62,315 bases of DNA from JAYPAN01 sp038123715 (GTDB lineage: Bacteria; Pseudomonadota; Alphaproteobacteria; RS24). The translations under genes and the position numbers were made by a program. Below are positions 25,971-35,192 of the stretch, piece by piece (within the stretch, counting starts at the first letter, position 1; every line of letters starts with the position of its first letter). Where the stretch lies: assembly GCA_038123715.1 (NCBI GenBank), contig JAYPAN010000008.1, positions 1 through 62,315 of the forward strand. The letters are read 5' to 3'. Below the pieces are notes generated by a model. The model was not told the origin of the DNA. It did no database searches and worked only from the letters and a program-made list of their open reading frames with translations.

Positions 25971-27272
25971 TCAGTAAATCGGGAAATCCGCGCACAGGGC
26001 TTCGACTTCGCCGCGCACTTTGCTCTCCGTGTCAGGAGCCGCTTCGCCGCCATTGGCGGCTACAGCTTCAAGAACTTCGGCAATCCAATCGCCGACTTTC
26101 TGGAACTCAGCAACGCCAAAGCCGCGCGTTGTGCCAGCCGGTGTGCCAAGCCGCACGCCCGATGTAATAGTTGGCGGTTGCGGGTCAAATGGCACGCCAT
26201 TTTTATTGCAGGTAATATGCGCGCGCTCCAAGGCCGCCTCGGCGATATTGCCGGTGACATTTTTTGGGCGCAAATCAAGCAACACCAGATGATTATCCGT
26301 GCCGCCCGATACAATATCAAAACCATGCCCTGACAGGGTTTCCGCCAGCGCCTTGGCATTGGCCGCGACTTGCTGCATGTAAAGTTTGAAGTCAGGCTGC
26401 AACGCCTCACCAAAGGCAACCGCTTTGGCAGCAATCACATGCATGAGCGGGCCGCCCTGAATACCGGGGAAAATCGCCGAATTGAATTTTTTGCCGAGGT
26501 CAGCTTCATTCGACAATATCAGACCACCGCGCGGGCCGCGCAATGTCTTATGGGTAGTGGTCGTTACCGCATGGGCATAAGGCAGTGGGCTGGGATGCAC
26601 GCCGGCAGCGACCAAACCGGAAATATGCGCCATATCGACCAGCAAATAAGCCCCGACACTGTCGGCAATCTCACGGAATCTTTTGAAGTCAATAATGCGC
26701 GGATAGGCCGAGCCGCCAGCAATTATCATTTGCGGCTTATGCGCGTCCGCCAGTGCTGCCACTTCATCATAATCAATCAAATCATCTTGCTGGCGCACAC
26801 CATATTGCACAGCGTTAAACCATTTGCCTGATTGGTTGGGCGCCGCGCCATGCGTCAAATGTCCACCGGCGGCAAGGCTCATGCCCAAAATCGTGTCGCC
26901 CGGCTTAATCAAAGCCTGCATAACTGCCTGATTGGCTTGCGAGCCGGAATTGGGCTGCACATTGGCATAGGCGCAATCATAAAGCTGCTTGGCGCGCTCA
27001 ATTGCCAGCTCTTCAGCAATATCGACATGCTCGCACCCGCCATAATAACGCCGCCCCGGATAACCTTCCGCATATTTATTGGTCAGCACCGAGCCTTGCG
27101 CTTCAAGCACGGCGCGCGAGACGATATTTTCCGACGCAATCAACTCAATCTGGTTTTTTTGCCGACCGGTTTCCAGTCCAATCACATCGGCAATGGCCGG
27201 GTCACGGCTGGCAAGCGAGTCGCCGAAAAAACCGACGGCATCGGAATCGGTCAATTTGGTTGATTCAGACAT
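25971..27272 (-). CDS. glyA: serine hydroxymethyltransferase
   Basis: PLP enzyme interconverting serine and glycine with tetrahydrofolate as one-carbon acceptor. 433 residues with the PLP lysine K242 in TTTHKTLRGPRGG, plus KYAEGYPGRRYYGG (66-79), NVQPNSGSQAN (104-114) and VDMAHISGLVAAG. First gene of a nine-gene run ending in thiL or hppA. The 134 bases upstream hold its promoter region; no glycine riboswitch fold was recognised there. Confidence 0.97.
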   Translation of the reverse strand: MSESTKLTDSDAVGFFGDSLASRDPAIADVIGLETGRQKNQIELIASENIVSRAVLEAQGSVLTNKYAEGYPGRRYYGGCEHVDIAEELAIERAKQLYDCAYANVQPNSGSQANQAVMQALIKPGDTILGMSLAAGGHLTHGAAPNQSGKWFNAVQYGVRQQDDLIDYDEVAALADAHKPQMIIAGGSAYPRIIDFKRFREIADSVGAYLLVDMAHISGLVAAGVHPSPLPYAHAVTTTTHKTLRGPRGGLILSNEADLGKKFNSAIFPGIQGGPLMHVIAAKAVAFGEALQPDFKLYMQQVAANAKALAETLSGHGFDIVSGGTDNHLVLLDLRPKNVTGNIAEAALERAHITCNKNGVPFDPQPPTITSGVRLGTPAGTTRGFGVAEFQKVGDWIAEVLEAVAANGGEAAPDTESKVRGEVEALCADFPIY

Positions 27273-27406
27273 TGCAGTTCCTTTTCAAACAATGGATGGC
27301 TTCCAATTAACGTCATGGCAGCGTGTTTTGCCCATCTGTCCCGTGTCTAGCACAAAGCCAAAGCCAAACCAACCATCACGGCGGCGCATCTCGCCGCAGG
27401 TGATGT

Positions 27407-28168
27407 TTATGCCCAGAAATCCCTCTCAATCAGAACTTTTTTCAGCAGCGCGCAGTCATCGGTCATAATGCCGTCAACGCCGATATCGAGAAGTCGGTGC
27501 ATTTCCGATTCGTTATTTATCGTCCAAACATGCACTTGCAGACCGAGCCGGTGGGCATGGGCAATGCTGCGCGGCGTGACCATTGCCACACCATAACGCG
27601 ATATCGGAAATTGCAGGCAGGCGGCGTTGAAACGCGGCCGCCAACCGCCCCAGACCGAAAGCATGAATTGGCTCGCCCGTTTCGGGCCGACACTGTGGCA
27701 TAGCGGCTTGTCGGACAGGCGCAGCACGGCCTCAATGCGCGCATCGCTGAACGCGCCAATACACACGCGCTCATGGCAGGCAGTGTGGTTGATAAGCCGC
27801 GCCAACGGCTCAGTGACCGCCGCGCTTTTGGCATCAATGTTAAAACGCGCTTCGGGAAACGCATCAAGCAATGCCACCATGCGCGGGATTTTGTGACCAC
27901 CCGACAGGGTCAGCGCGTCAATCTCGGCAGCGGGCAGTTGGTTAATCGCCACATCCATGCCGACCATGCGCGACAAATCATTGTCGTGAAACGCATAGAC
28001 TTCTCCGTCCAGCGAGGCATGGACATCGGTTTCGAGATAGCGATAGCCTTGCGCCACCGCATCGGCAAAGGCGGCCATTGTGTTTTCCGGTGCCACGCGG
28101 TCGCCGCCCCGATGGGCAAAAGCCAGCACACCTTCATGCTCAAGATAGGGTTCCTTCGTCACACGCAT
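27407..28168 (-). CDS. glycerophosphodiester phosphodiesterase
   Basis: Hydrolyses glycerophosphodiesters such as glycerophosphocholine to glycerol 3-phosphate and an alcohol. From ATG 28168 (GAGAGG upstream) the protein has 253 residues. The GDPD TIM-barrel motifs are visible: FAHRGGDRVAPENTMAAF at the N-terminus with catalytic His, LETDVHASLDGE with Glu and Asp, FHDNDLSRM with the second His, and WTINNESEMHRLLDIGVDGI at the end. No signal peptide, so cytoplasmic. The reading frame also has an ATG at 28207. Confidence 0.92.
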   Translation of the reverse strand: MRVTKEPYLEHEGVLAFAHRGGDRVAPENTMAAFADAVAQGYRYLETDVHASLDGEVYAFHDNDLSRMVGMDVAINQLPAAEIDALTLSGGHKIPRMVALLDAFPEARFNIDAKSAAVTEPLARLINHTACHERVCIGAFSDARIEAVLRLSDKPLCHSVGPKRASQFMLSVWGGWRPRFNAACLQFPISRYGVAMVTPRSIAHAHRLGLQVHVWTINNESEMHRLLDIGVDGIMTDDCALLKKVLIERDFWA

Positions 28169-28258
28169 GGCCTCTCTCCCGTCCGATTGAATTTTAACCT
28201 TTGCCAATCAGCACAACAATTCTAGACTCACAATGGGTTAACGAATAGGGAGAGGTTC

Positions 28259-29044
28259 ATGGCCATATCGGAATTGTCATCATTTCAGGCGGGCGGTCTT
28301 GCCATTTTTGTCATGCTGTCAGGCGTCTGGCTGTTCAGTGTTGTTAAAAAAGATGCCGGCATTATTGATGCGTTTTGGGGGCTGGGCTTTTCCGTCGTGG
28401 CTCTGGTAGGGCTTTTGGTGTCGGATAATCTGGAACCAATCACACAGGCAACCGGCCTGCTGGTTATTTTATGGGGTGTCCGGCTGTTCAGCCATTTATT
28501 GCGGCGTTGGCGCGGTGAGGAAGAAGAAGACCCGCGCTATCAGGCCATGCGCCGCAAACGCGGCGACAGCTTCTGGTGGCGCAGCATTTATGTCGTGTTT
28601 ATTTTTCAAGGCTTGCTGATGTGGCTGGTCGCCATGCCTTATATGGCCGCTTTTTATTTTGGTGGCGCGGCCGCCCTGCCCGGCCTTGCCATACTCGGCC
28701 TGCTGATTGCGCTGGCCGGTCTGACTATGGAGACATTGGCCGATATTCAACTGACCCGTTTTCGCGCCACCGCACAGCCGGGTGATTTGCTGACCGATGG
28801 GTGGTGGAAATATACCCGCCACCCGAATTACTTCGGCGATGCGCTGTTCTGGTGGGGCATTTGGCTGGCGGTTGTCGCCGCGACACCGGAAGCGGTTTGG
28901 ACAGTATTTGCGCCGGCGCTGATGAATTTCCTGCTGGTCAAAGTATCAGGGGCTGATTTGCTTGAATACAGGCTGCGTAAAAAGTCGGGCTATGAGGCTT
29001 ATATGGAACGGACAAACCGGTTTGTTCCAAAGCTTTTCGGGTGA
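28259..29044 (+). CDS. DUF1295 family membrane protein (steroid reductase/ICMT-like)
   Basis: 261-residue polytopic protein with about six transmembrane segments. It belongs to DUF1295, related to 3-oxo-5-alpha-steroid reductases and isoprenylcysteine methyltransferases. The signature is in the second half: GDLLTDGWWKYTRHPNYFGDALFWWG, written here in parts as LLTDGWWKYTRHPNYFGD, then the C-terminal RLRKKSGYEAYMERTNRFVP. GGGAGAGG precedes the ATG. Family members act on hydrophobic substrates with NADPH, but the substrate here is unknown. It is divergent from GDPD and convergent with the HIBADH gene. Confidence 0.85.
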   Translation: MAISELSSFQAGGLAIFVMLSGVWLFSVVKKDAGIIDAFWGLGFSVVALVGLLVSDNLEPITQATGLLVILWGVRLFSHLLRRWRGEEEEDPRYQAMRRKRGDSFWWRSIYVVFIFQGLLMWLVAMPYMAAFYFGGAAALPGLAILGLLIALAGLTMETLADIQLTRFRATAQPGDLLTDGWWKYTRHPNYFGDALFWWGIWLAVVAATPEAVWTVFAPALMNFLLVKVSGADLLEYRLRKKSGYEAYMERTNRFVPKLFG

Positions 29045-29056
29045 TGATTTTCCGCT

Positions 29057-29947
29057 TTATGATTTATCACGCAATATATTGATAATACCGGAAAAATCAG
29101 CATCAGACTTGCCGCTTTCAGCCATTTGCTCATAAAGCCGTGCTGATGCTGTGCCAAGTGGTGTCGCGCTGTTGGCCGATTGTGCTGCCGCCTCGGCCAG
29201 ATGTAAATCCTTCAACATCATGGCAGCGGCAAAACCGGGCGCATAATCTTTATTGGCCGGGCTGGTCGGCACTGGCCCCGGCACTGGACAATAGCTGGTC
29301 ATCGACCAGCACTGGCCGGAGGCGGTGGAAGCAATGTCGAACAATGTCTGCCCGTCCAGCCCCAATTTTTCAGCTAACAAAAATGCCTCGCATGTGCCAA
29401 TCATGGAAATGCCCAACAGCATATTATTGCAGATTTTAGCAACCTGCCCATTGCCCGCCTGCCCGGCATGAAAAATGTTTTTGCCCATAGCGGCCAAAAC
29501 CGGTTGTGCGCGCGCGAAAGCCTGCGCTGTGCCGCCAGTCATGAATGTCAGTGTCGCCGCTTCAGCGCCGCCCACCCCGCCGGAGACCGGCGCATCGACC
29601 ATGTCGAAACCGGCCTGTCCGGCAGCATCGGCCACAAGCCTTGCAGTTTCCACATCAATGGTTGAGCAATCAATCAGCAAAGCCTCCAATGGTGCTGCGG
29701 CCAGCACACCGGCCTCGCCAGTGTAAACGCTTTCCACATGCTGACCGGCAGGCAGCATGGTGACCACAAGCTCCGCGCCCGCCACCGCTTCGGCCACAGT
29801 TGCGGCAATCGCCCCGCCCGCGCCGGCTAAGGCGTTGCAAGCATCACCAGATACATCAAAACCGGTGACATCATATCCGGCAGCGACAAGATTGCGCGCC
29901 ATGGGCAATCCCATATTACCCAGCCCGATAAACCCTGTTTTTAACAT
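29057..29947 (-). CDS. mmsB: 3-hydroxyisobutyrate dehydrogenase
   Basis: NAD-dependent oxidation of 3-hydroxyisobutyrate to methylmalonate semialdehyde in valine breakdown. 296 residues, with Rossmann motif GFIGLGNMGLPMARNL at 5-20, substrate loop VDAPVSGGVGGAEAATLTFM-like DAPVSGGVGGAE (about 116-127), and the catalytic lysine in GNGQVAKICNNML. It lies one base after the HIBCH gene, so the product of one enzyme is the substrate of the next. It is the last gene of a three-gene valine unit. Confidence 0.92.
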   Translation of the reverse strand: MLKTGFIGLGNMGLPMARNLVAAGYDVTGFDVSGDACNALAGAGGAIAATVAEAVAGAELVVTMLPAGQHVESVYTGEAGVLAAAPLEALLIDCSTIDVETARLVADAAGQAGFDMVDAPVSGGVGGAEAATLTFMTGGTAQAFARAQPVLAAMGKNIFHAGQAGNGQVAKICNNMLLGISMIGTCEAFLLAEKLGLDGQTLFDIASTASGQCWSMTSYCPVPGPVPTSPANKDYAPGFAAAMMLKDLHLAEAAAQSANSATPLGTASARLYEQMAESGKSDADFSGIINILRDKS

Positions 29948-29948
29948 T

Positions 29949-31007
29949 TTATCTCTCCCCGAAAGTCAATTCTTGGTCGCCCAAGGATGCAAATATCGCG
30001 TCAATCTGCGCCGCCGTCACATCTGCGTGCCGCGCCGGCGACCAAAGCGGCGCATTATCCTTATCGATAATAATGGCGCGCACGCCTTCGTAAAAATCCG
30101 GCAAAGCCATCATCCTTGTCACGGCGCGCATTTCAATCTGCATACAGCAATCAAAATCTTGCGCCGCGCCATCGCGCATTTGCCGCAAAGCCACCGCCGC
30201 GCTGGTCGGTGATTTGGTGTTGATAATGTCAATCTGCTTTTGCGCCCAAGCGGCTTTTTCATCACCGGTCGCTGCCTGCGTTTCCAGAGCCGCCAAAATG
30301 TCGGTCACTTTGTCGCCGGCAAACAATGCATCAATATCGGCTTGCAAATCGGGCAATTGGGCGACGCCCATCGCCTCATGCATGGTGTCCAATGTCGCTT
30401 CAACCGGTGCGCCACCAGCCAGCGCAGCTTTTAATTCCGGCAGGCGCGCTGCCGGCATAGTGTGGGTGGCAATACCCGCATAGAGGCAATCGGCGGCTTT
30501 CAAACGCGCACCTGTCAGCACCATATAGCTGCCAATCTCACCTGGCAGGCGTGGCAGAAAATAAGTGCCGCCCACATCGGGCAACAGGCCAATGCCGGTT
30601 TCAGGCATGGCAAATATGGTGTTTTCCGTCGCCACGCGATAGCGGCCATGCACGGACACGCCCACGCCGCCGCCCATAGTGATGCCGTCCATCAGCGCAA
30701 TATAAGGTTTCGGGAAAATCTTTATCATGCGGTTGAGCTGATATTCCTCGCGGTAAAATCCCGCGGCTTCCGGCGCATTAACGCGCCCCCAATCATGCAA
30801 GGCGCGAATATCGCCACCGGCGCAAAAACCGCGCGCGCCCGCGCCTTCAATAAGAATATGCGACACGCCATCATCATTGGCCCAAGCGCGCAATTGCGGC
30901 ACCATAGCGCGCACCATGCCCAGCGTCAGCGCATTGAGCGCATCGGGTCGGTTCATCACAATAAGCGCGCTTGCGCCTTCAGTGGAAAAAACAACGTCGT
31001 CGGTCAT
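29949..31007 (-). CDS. 3-hydroxyisobutyryl-CoA hydrolase, enoyl-CoA hydratase superfamily
   Basis: Releases 3-hydroxyisobutyrate from its CoA ester in valine degradation. From ATG 31007 the protein has 352 residues, longer than a plain crotonase because of the HIBCH C-terminal domain. The oxyanion-hole segment GFCAGGDIRALHDWG and the HIBCH-specific MPETGIGLLPDVGGTYFLPR (catalytic Glu and Asp) are both present. A longer frame to 31049 runs into the acyl-CoA dehydrogenase gene. Neighbours on both sides are consecutive pathway enzymes. Some homologues act as ordinary enoyl-CoA hydratases, but the ETG/DVGG motif favours the hydrolase. Confidence 0.9.
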   Translation of the reverse strand: MTDDVVFSTEGASALIVMNRPDALNALTLGMVRAMVPQLRAWANDDGVSHILIEGAGARGFCAGGDIRALHDWGRVNAPEAAGFYREEYQLNRMIKIFPKPYIALMDGITMGGGVGVSVHGRYRVATENTIFAMPETGIGLLPDVGGTYFLPRLPGEIGSYMVLTGARLKAADCLYAGIATHTMPAARLPELKAALAGGAPVEATLDTMHEAMGVAQLPDLQADIDALFAGDKVTDILAALETQAATGDEKAAWAQKQIDIINTKSPTSAAVALRQMRDGAAQDFDCCMQIEMRAVTRMMALPDFYEGVRAIIIDKDNAPLWSPARHADVTAAQIDAIFASLGDQELTFGER

Positions 31008-31023
31008 AAATCCGTGTCTCGGC

Positions 31024-32160
31024 CTAATCCTTGAGCAAGTGACGGGCAATAATCACCCGCATGATTTCATTGGTGCCTTCAAGGATTTGATGCACGCGCA
31101 AATCGCGCACCATGCGCTCGACCTGGTAATCCTTCAAATAACCATAGCCGCCATGTATTTGCAGCGCCTCATTGGCGACATTGAAACATAAATCTGTGAC
31201 AAAACGCTTGGCCATAGCCGATTTCATCGTCGCTTCGGGATGACCCGCATCCAACGCCTGCGCGGCATGACGCAACATGAGCCGCGCTGCCTGCACCTCG
31301 GTTGCCATATCAGCCAGCTTGAATTGTATAGCCTGAAATTCGGCGATTTGCTGACCGAATTGCGTGCGTTCGCGGGCATAATCAAGTGCCGCATCCAGCG
31401 CGCGTTGCGCCGTGCCAAGCGAACAGGCGGCGATATTCAACCGCCCGCCATCCAAACCCATCATGGCGAATTTGAAACCATCACCTTCCGCCCCGACACG
31501 ATTGGCCACCGGCACACGGCAATCTTCAAAAATCACCTGCCGCGTCGGCTGGTTATTCCAGCCCATTTTGCGTTCATTGGCACCAAAGGACAGACCCGGC
31601 GTGTCTTTTTCAATGATGAAACAAGACACACCCTTGGCGCCCTCATCACCGGTACGCACCATGGCGACATAGATATCCGACACACCGGCTCCGGAAATAA
31701 ACGCCTTGCCGCCATTCAGCACATAATCGTCACCATCGCGCACAGCACGGCTACGCATGGCGACGGCATCACTGCCCGATCCCGGCTCGGTCAGGCAATA
31801 GCTGGCAATCAATTCCATATTGGTCAGGCGCGGCACATATTTTTCGCGCTGCTCTGGCGAGCCAAATTTGTCAATCATCCAGCCAGCCATATTGTGAATC
31901 GTCATAAAGGCGGCGGTCGAGGTGCAGCCATAAGACAGGGCTTCAAACACAAGCGAGGCATCAAACCGCGTCAGCCCACTGCCGCCATGTTCTTCCGACA
32001 GATAAATACCGGCAAAGCCCAGCCCTGCCATTTCGCGCAGCGTATCGACCGGAAAGGTTTTTTCCTCATCCCATTCAGCCGCGAAGGGCGTTAGGTTTTC
32101 AGCCGCAAAATTTTGCGCCATATCCTGTATGGCCTGCTGCTCACCGGTCAATTCAAACAT
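31024..32160 (-). CDS. acyl-CoA dehydrogenase, isobutyryl-CoA type
   Basis: FAD-dependent alpha,beta-dehydrogenation of a branched short acyl-CoA. From ATG 32160 (GGGAG upstream) 378 residues begin MFELTGEQQAIQDMA. The catalytic-base and substrate signatures are present: YCLTEPGSGSDA, then WNNQPTRQV, and the C-terminal QILEGTNEIMRVII. Isobutyryl-CoA or methylbutyryl-CoA is the probable substrate, because the next genes are HIBCH and HIBADH. The frame is open upstream to 32571, through the divergent hemB, and those 137 residues are not coding. Confidence 0.92.
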   Translation of the reverse strand: MFELTGEQQAIQDMAQNFAAENLTPFAAEWDEEKTFPVDTLREMAGLGFAGIYLSEEHGGSGLTRFDASLVFEALSYGCTSTAAFMTIHNMAGWMIDKFGSPEQREKYVPRLTNMELIASYCLTEPGSGSDAVAMRSRAVRDGDDYVLNGGKAFISGAGVSDIYVAMVRTGDEGAKGVSCFIIEKDTPGLSFGANERKMGWNNQPTRQVIFEDCRVPVANRVGAEGDGFKFAMMGLDGGRLNIAACSLGTAQRALDAALDYARERTQFGQQIAEFQAIQFKLADMATEVQAARLMLRHAAQALDAGHPEATMKSAMAKRFVTDLCFNVANEALQIHGGYGYLKDYQVERMVRDLRVHQILEGTNEIMRVIIARHLLKD

Positions 32161-32361
32161 CCGCCACTCCCTTGCACCAAATTCATTATCATTGGCTTCC
32201 CCTTTTTTAGTAAAATAGCTGAAAACCGGCATGGCGCAACCATCCGCGCATGGTAGATGCGATTTGCTGCTGACATATTGGCGACAAACTGGCATAAGCA
32301 GAACTGACGCGACAACCATCTGACGGCAGACTTGACCCGTGAAGAAGTTTCGGGGGAAATC

Positions 32362-33360
32362 ATGACACAAAGAGAGTTTCCACATACCCGTATGCGCCGC
32401 TTGCGCCGCACTGACTGGTCGCGCCGGTTGGTGCGCGAAAACGCGCTGAGCGTGGATGATTTGATTTGGCCGATTTTCATTATTGACGGCGACAATCAGC
32501 GTCAGCCGGTTGCCTCCATGCCTGATGTAGAGCGCCTCAGCATTGATTTGGCCGTCGAGGCAGCCGACCATGCCGCCAATCTAGGGATTCCGGTGATTGC
32601 GCTGTTTCCCAATACACTGCCCGATTTACGCAGCGATGACGGGGCAGAAGCCTTTAACCCCGACAATCTGGTCTGCCGCGCCACCCGCGCCATTAAAGAT
32701 GCAGTGCCGGATATTGGCATTTTATGTGATGTCGCGCTTGACCCCTATACTGCCCACGGCCATGACGGGCTGCTTGATGGCGACATTATTTTGAATGATG
32801 AGACGGTGGACGCGCTTATCCGCCAAACACTGACCCAGGTAGAAGCAGGCTGCGATATTATTGCCCCCTCCGACATGATGGATGGCCGCATTGGCGCAAT
32901 TCGCGCGGCGCTGGAAAGCGAGGGTTTTCAGGACACGCTCATCATGGCCTATAGCGCCAAATATGCTTCCGCCTTTTACGGGCCATTCCGTGATGCGGTT
33001 GGCTCTGGCGGGCGGCTGCGCGGCGACAAGAAAACCTATCAAATGGATCCGGCAAACAGCGATGAGGCGATACATGAGATTGCCCTTGATATTGCCGAAG
33101 GCGCTGACATGGTGATGGTCAAGCCGGGCATGCCCTATCTCGATATTGTGCGCCGTTGCAAGGCCGAGCTTGGCGTGCCGACTTTCGCCTATCAAGTATC
33201 GGGGGAATATGCCATGCTGGCCGGAGCGATAGAGCGCGACTGGCTGGCGCGTGAAGCAACCATATTGGAAAGCCTGACCGCATTCAAACGCGCCGGTGCT
33301 GATGGCATCCTTACCTATTTTGCTTTGCAAGCCGCGCAGCTATTGAACCGCGACGGTTAA
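32362..33360 (+). CDS. hemB: delta-aminolevulinic acid dehydratase (porphobilinogen synthase), Mg type
   Basis: Condenses two 5-aminolevulinates to porphobilinogen in tetrapyrrole synthesis. From ATG 32362 (GGGGGAA upstream) 332 residues. Schiff-base lysines lie in MAYSAKYASAFYGPF and VKPGMPYLD. The metal-binding loop reads DVALDPYTAHGHDG, without the three zinc cysteines, so this is the Mg-dependent class common in Alphaproteobacteria. Divergent from the acyl-CoA dehydrogenase across 201 bases in which nothing else is recognised. Confidence 0.95.
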   Translation: MTQREFPHTRMRRLRRTDWSRRLVRENALSVDDLIWPIFIIDGDNQRQPVASMPDVERLSIDLAVEAADHAANLGIPVIALFPNTLPDLRSDDGAEAFNPDNLVCRATRAIKDAVPDIGILCDVALDPYTAHGHDGLLDGDIILNDETVDALIRQTLTQVEAGCDIIAPSDMMDGRIGAIRAALESEGFQDTLIMAYSAKYASAFYGPFRDAVGSGGRLRGDKKTYQMDPANSDEAIHEIALDIAEGADMVMVKPGMPYLDIVRRCKAELGVPTFAYQVSGEYAMLAGAIERDWLAREATILESLTAFKRAGADGILTYFALQAAQLLNRDG

Positions 33361-33521
33361 AAAACCCGCCGCAGCTTTGCGCCAATATGTGCCATCTCAC
33401 CATCCACTGTTTCCGCCTGCACCGCCCAGCAAAAGCGCCCGCAGGCATAAATCATAAGCGTATAGATATTTCGGATATTCTCGCGCATAGCCCATGTCTC
33501 ACCACCTTTTCGTGATGTCAT
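33357..33521 (-). CDS. candidate small protein, 54 residues
   Basis: Unrecognised reading frame antisense-convergent with hemB, overlapping its last four bases. It encodes 54 residues with an aromatic middle (NIYTLMIYACGRFCWAVQAE) and a basic end (KLRRVF). The ATG at 33521 has only GGGG nearby. AAAGGTGGTGAG inside the frame could instead serve a different ATG at 33502-33500 for a 32-residue protein in another frame, or the in-frame ATG at 33488. The AT-rich stretch upstream (33545-33602) could hold a promoter. It is kept because nothing else explains this 242-base interval. Confidence 0.33.
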   Translation of the reverse strand: MTSRKGGETWAMRENIRNIYTLMIYACGRFCWAVQAETVDGEMAHIGAKLRRVF

Positions 33522-33602
33522 GGCCCCGTGCGATTTACCCTAGGGGTTCATTCCGAACAGTAAATTAAAATATGATAGATTTTATTCTTCTATTGAAGTT
33601 AT

Positions 33603-34487
33603 TTACTTCATGTTGCGTAAACGCGCTATCAGGCTGGACGTGTCCCAGCGGCCACCGCCCATGCCCTGCACTTCTTCATAATAAGATTTCACCAATTCGG
33701 TAAGCGGTAAAAGCGCGCCATTGCGCGCGGCTTCTTGCAGGCAAATAGTCAAGTCTTTGACCATCCAGTTAACGGCAAAACCGAAATCATATTTATCGTC
33801 AATCATGGTTTCATGGCGATTTTCCATTTGCCAGCTTTGCGCCGCCCCTTTGGAAATCACTTCAATCACCGTGCGCCCGTCCAACCCGGCCTGCTCGGCA
33901 AACAGCAAGGCTTCCGACAGCGATTGCAGTAGGCCGCCTATGCAAATCTGATTGACCATTTTGGTCAATTGTCCGGCGCCGCTATCGCCCATAAGTTTCA
34001 CGGCGCGCGCATAAATACCCAGCGTATCCTTGGCGCGCTCAAACACCGCCGGTGCGCCGCCGACCATAATCGTCAACTGGCCATTCACCGCGCCCGCTTC
34101 ACCGCCTGAGACCGGCGCATCCAGCATGTCCGCGCCTTGCGCGGTGCAGGCCGCCGCCAATTCGCGCGTCACATCTGCCGAGCATGTTGTGTGGTCAATC
34201 AATATCGCACCGGCCGCGAGACCGGCCAAAACGCCATTTTCTCCGGCGACAACCGCGCGCAAATCATCATCATTGCCGACACAGGTGAACACCATATCGG
34301 CTGCATGCGCGGCTTGTGCCGGTGTGGCCGCCGACCACCCACCATAAGTCTCTACCCATTGCGCGGCTTTTTCGGCGGTTCGGTTATAAACGCAAATATC
34401 AGCGCCACTACCCGCCAAATGACCGGCCATGGGAAAGCCCATCACGCCAAGGCCAATAAAAGCCAGCCTTTGCCGGTCGCCGGCCAT
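33603..34487 (-). CDS. NAD(P)-binding beta-hydroxyacid dehydrogenase
   Basis: 294-residue member of the 3-hydroxyisobutyrate/tartronate semialdehyde reductase family. Visible: Rossmann start LAFIGLGVMGFPMAGHLAGS (8-27), DAPVSGGEAGAVNGQL (about 119-134), and the catalytic lysine in GAGQLTKMVNQICI. GLGVMG rather than GLGNMG, and the C-terminal MGGGRWDTSSLIARL, differ from the mmsB product at 29057, so the substrate is probably different. It overlaps the upstream flavin reductase gene by one base (TGATG). Could be 2-hydroxy-3-oxopropionate reductase; not decidable from sequence. Confidence 0.85.
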   Translation of the reverse strand: MAGDRQRLAFIGLGVMGFPMAGHLAGSGADICVYNRTAEKAAQWVETYGGWSAATPAQAAHAADMVFTCVGNDDDLRAVVAGENGVLAGLAAGAILIDHTTCSADVTRELAAACTAQGADMLDAPVSGGEAGAVNGQLTIMVGGAPAVFERAKDTLGIYARAVKLMGDSGAGQLTKMVNQICIGGLLQSLSEALLFAEQAGLDGRTVIEVISKGAAQSWQMENRHETMIDDKYDFGFAVNWMVKDLTICLQEAARNGALLPLTELVKSYYEEVQGMGGGRWDTSSLIARLRNMK

Positions 34488-34975
34488 CAGGCCGTATCTT
34501 CCTTCAGCCCGCTATAGTTGCCGCGAAAATAAATCAGCGGCGCGCGCGCTTTGGTGCAATAGGCTACCGCATCAACGCCGCCAATCAGAATAATATGGTC
34601 GCCCGCATCAACGCGATTGAGCAAATGACATTCAAATTGCGCCAGCGCGCCATTCAGCAAAATGCCACCCGCCGCGCCAATGGTGAATTGCGCCGGCGTC
34701 AGCGCATGACCGCCGGGGCGCGCCATTTCATCGGATAAATCGCGCTGGTCGGCGGCCAATATATTGACGGTAAAATTTTCGGCGGTTGAAAATATCTCGG
34801 CCAAATCGGATTGTCGGCCAAGACACCAGGACAACATTGGCGGCTCAAGCGACACGGAGGCGAAGCTGTTGACGGTCAAGCCCAAGGCCGAATTGTCCCC
34901 ATTCGGCACGGTGATAACGGCTACTCCCGTGCCGAAATGCCCGAACGCGTTGCGTAATTCCCGACTGTCAATCAT
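34487..34975 (-). CDS. flavin reductase family protein
   Basis: 162-residue split-barrel flavin reductase (FMN-binding), which supplies reduced flavin to a monooxygenase partner. Motifs: RNAFGHFGTGVAVIT at the N-terminus, GLTVNSFASVSLEPPMLSWCL, NILAADQ, and the C-terminal PLIYFRGNYSGL. The start at 34975 follows AAAGGG; the frame extends to 35077 without family similarity. It is coupled to the following dehydrogenase gene. No monooxygenase gene is adjacent, so the partner is unknown. Confidence 0.88.
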   Translation of the reverse strand: MIDSRELRNAFGHFGTGVAVITVPNGDNSALGLTVNSFASVSLEPPMLSWCLGRQSDLAEIFSTAENFTVNILAADQRDLSDEMARPGGHALTPAQFTIGAAGGILLNGALAQFECHLLNRVDAGDHIILIGGVDAVAYCTKARAPLIYFRGNYSGLKEDTA

Positions 34976-35192
34976 GGAAACCCTTTCACCGGAACAACCA
35001 GACCGCCTCAATCTGCCCCTTATGCCCGACACGCCCGCCAAAATCCAGTTTTCTGTTTGAAATCGCCGGAGAAACAAGGCAAAAGGACTTGGCGCAACCT
35101 ACGGTCGCAAACCAGTAAGGGTTTTGAACAAGAGACATAAGAGACAAAAGACCTGACGCGGGTTAGACTGTCACCATAAACCGGATGGATGA

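Noticed and set aside
27273..27406. Glycine riboswitch or FMN riboswitch ahead of the glyA/rib operon
   Set aside because: No tandem aptamer core or FMN consensus was recognised in the 134-base leader or in the spacers between the rib genes, which are too short.
32161..32571. Long N-terminal extension of the acyl-CoA dehydrogenase frame
   Set aside because: Crosses the promoter region and antisense start of hemB; ATG 32160 has a ribosome site and the family N-terminus.
35105..35165. Repeated AAGAGACA words before the SLC13 gene as an operator
   Set aside because: Short, A-rich and imperfect; no dyad and no promoter elements at suitable spacing.
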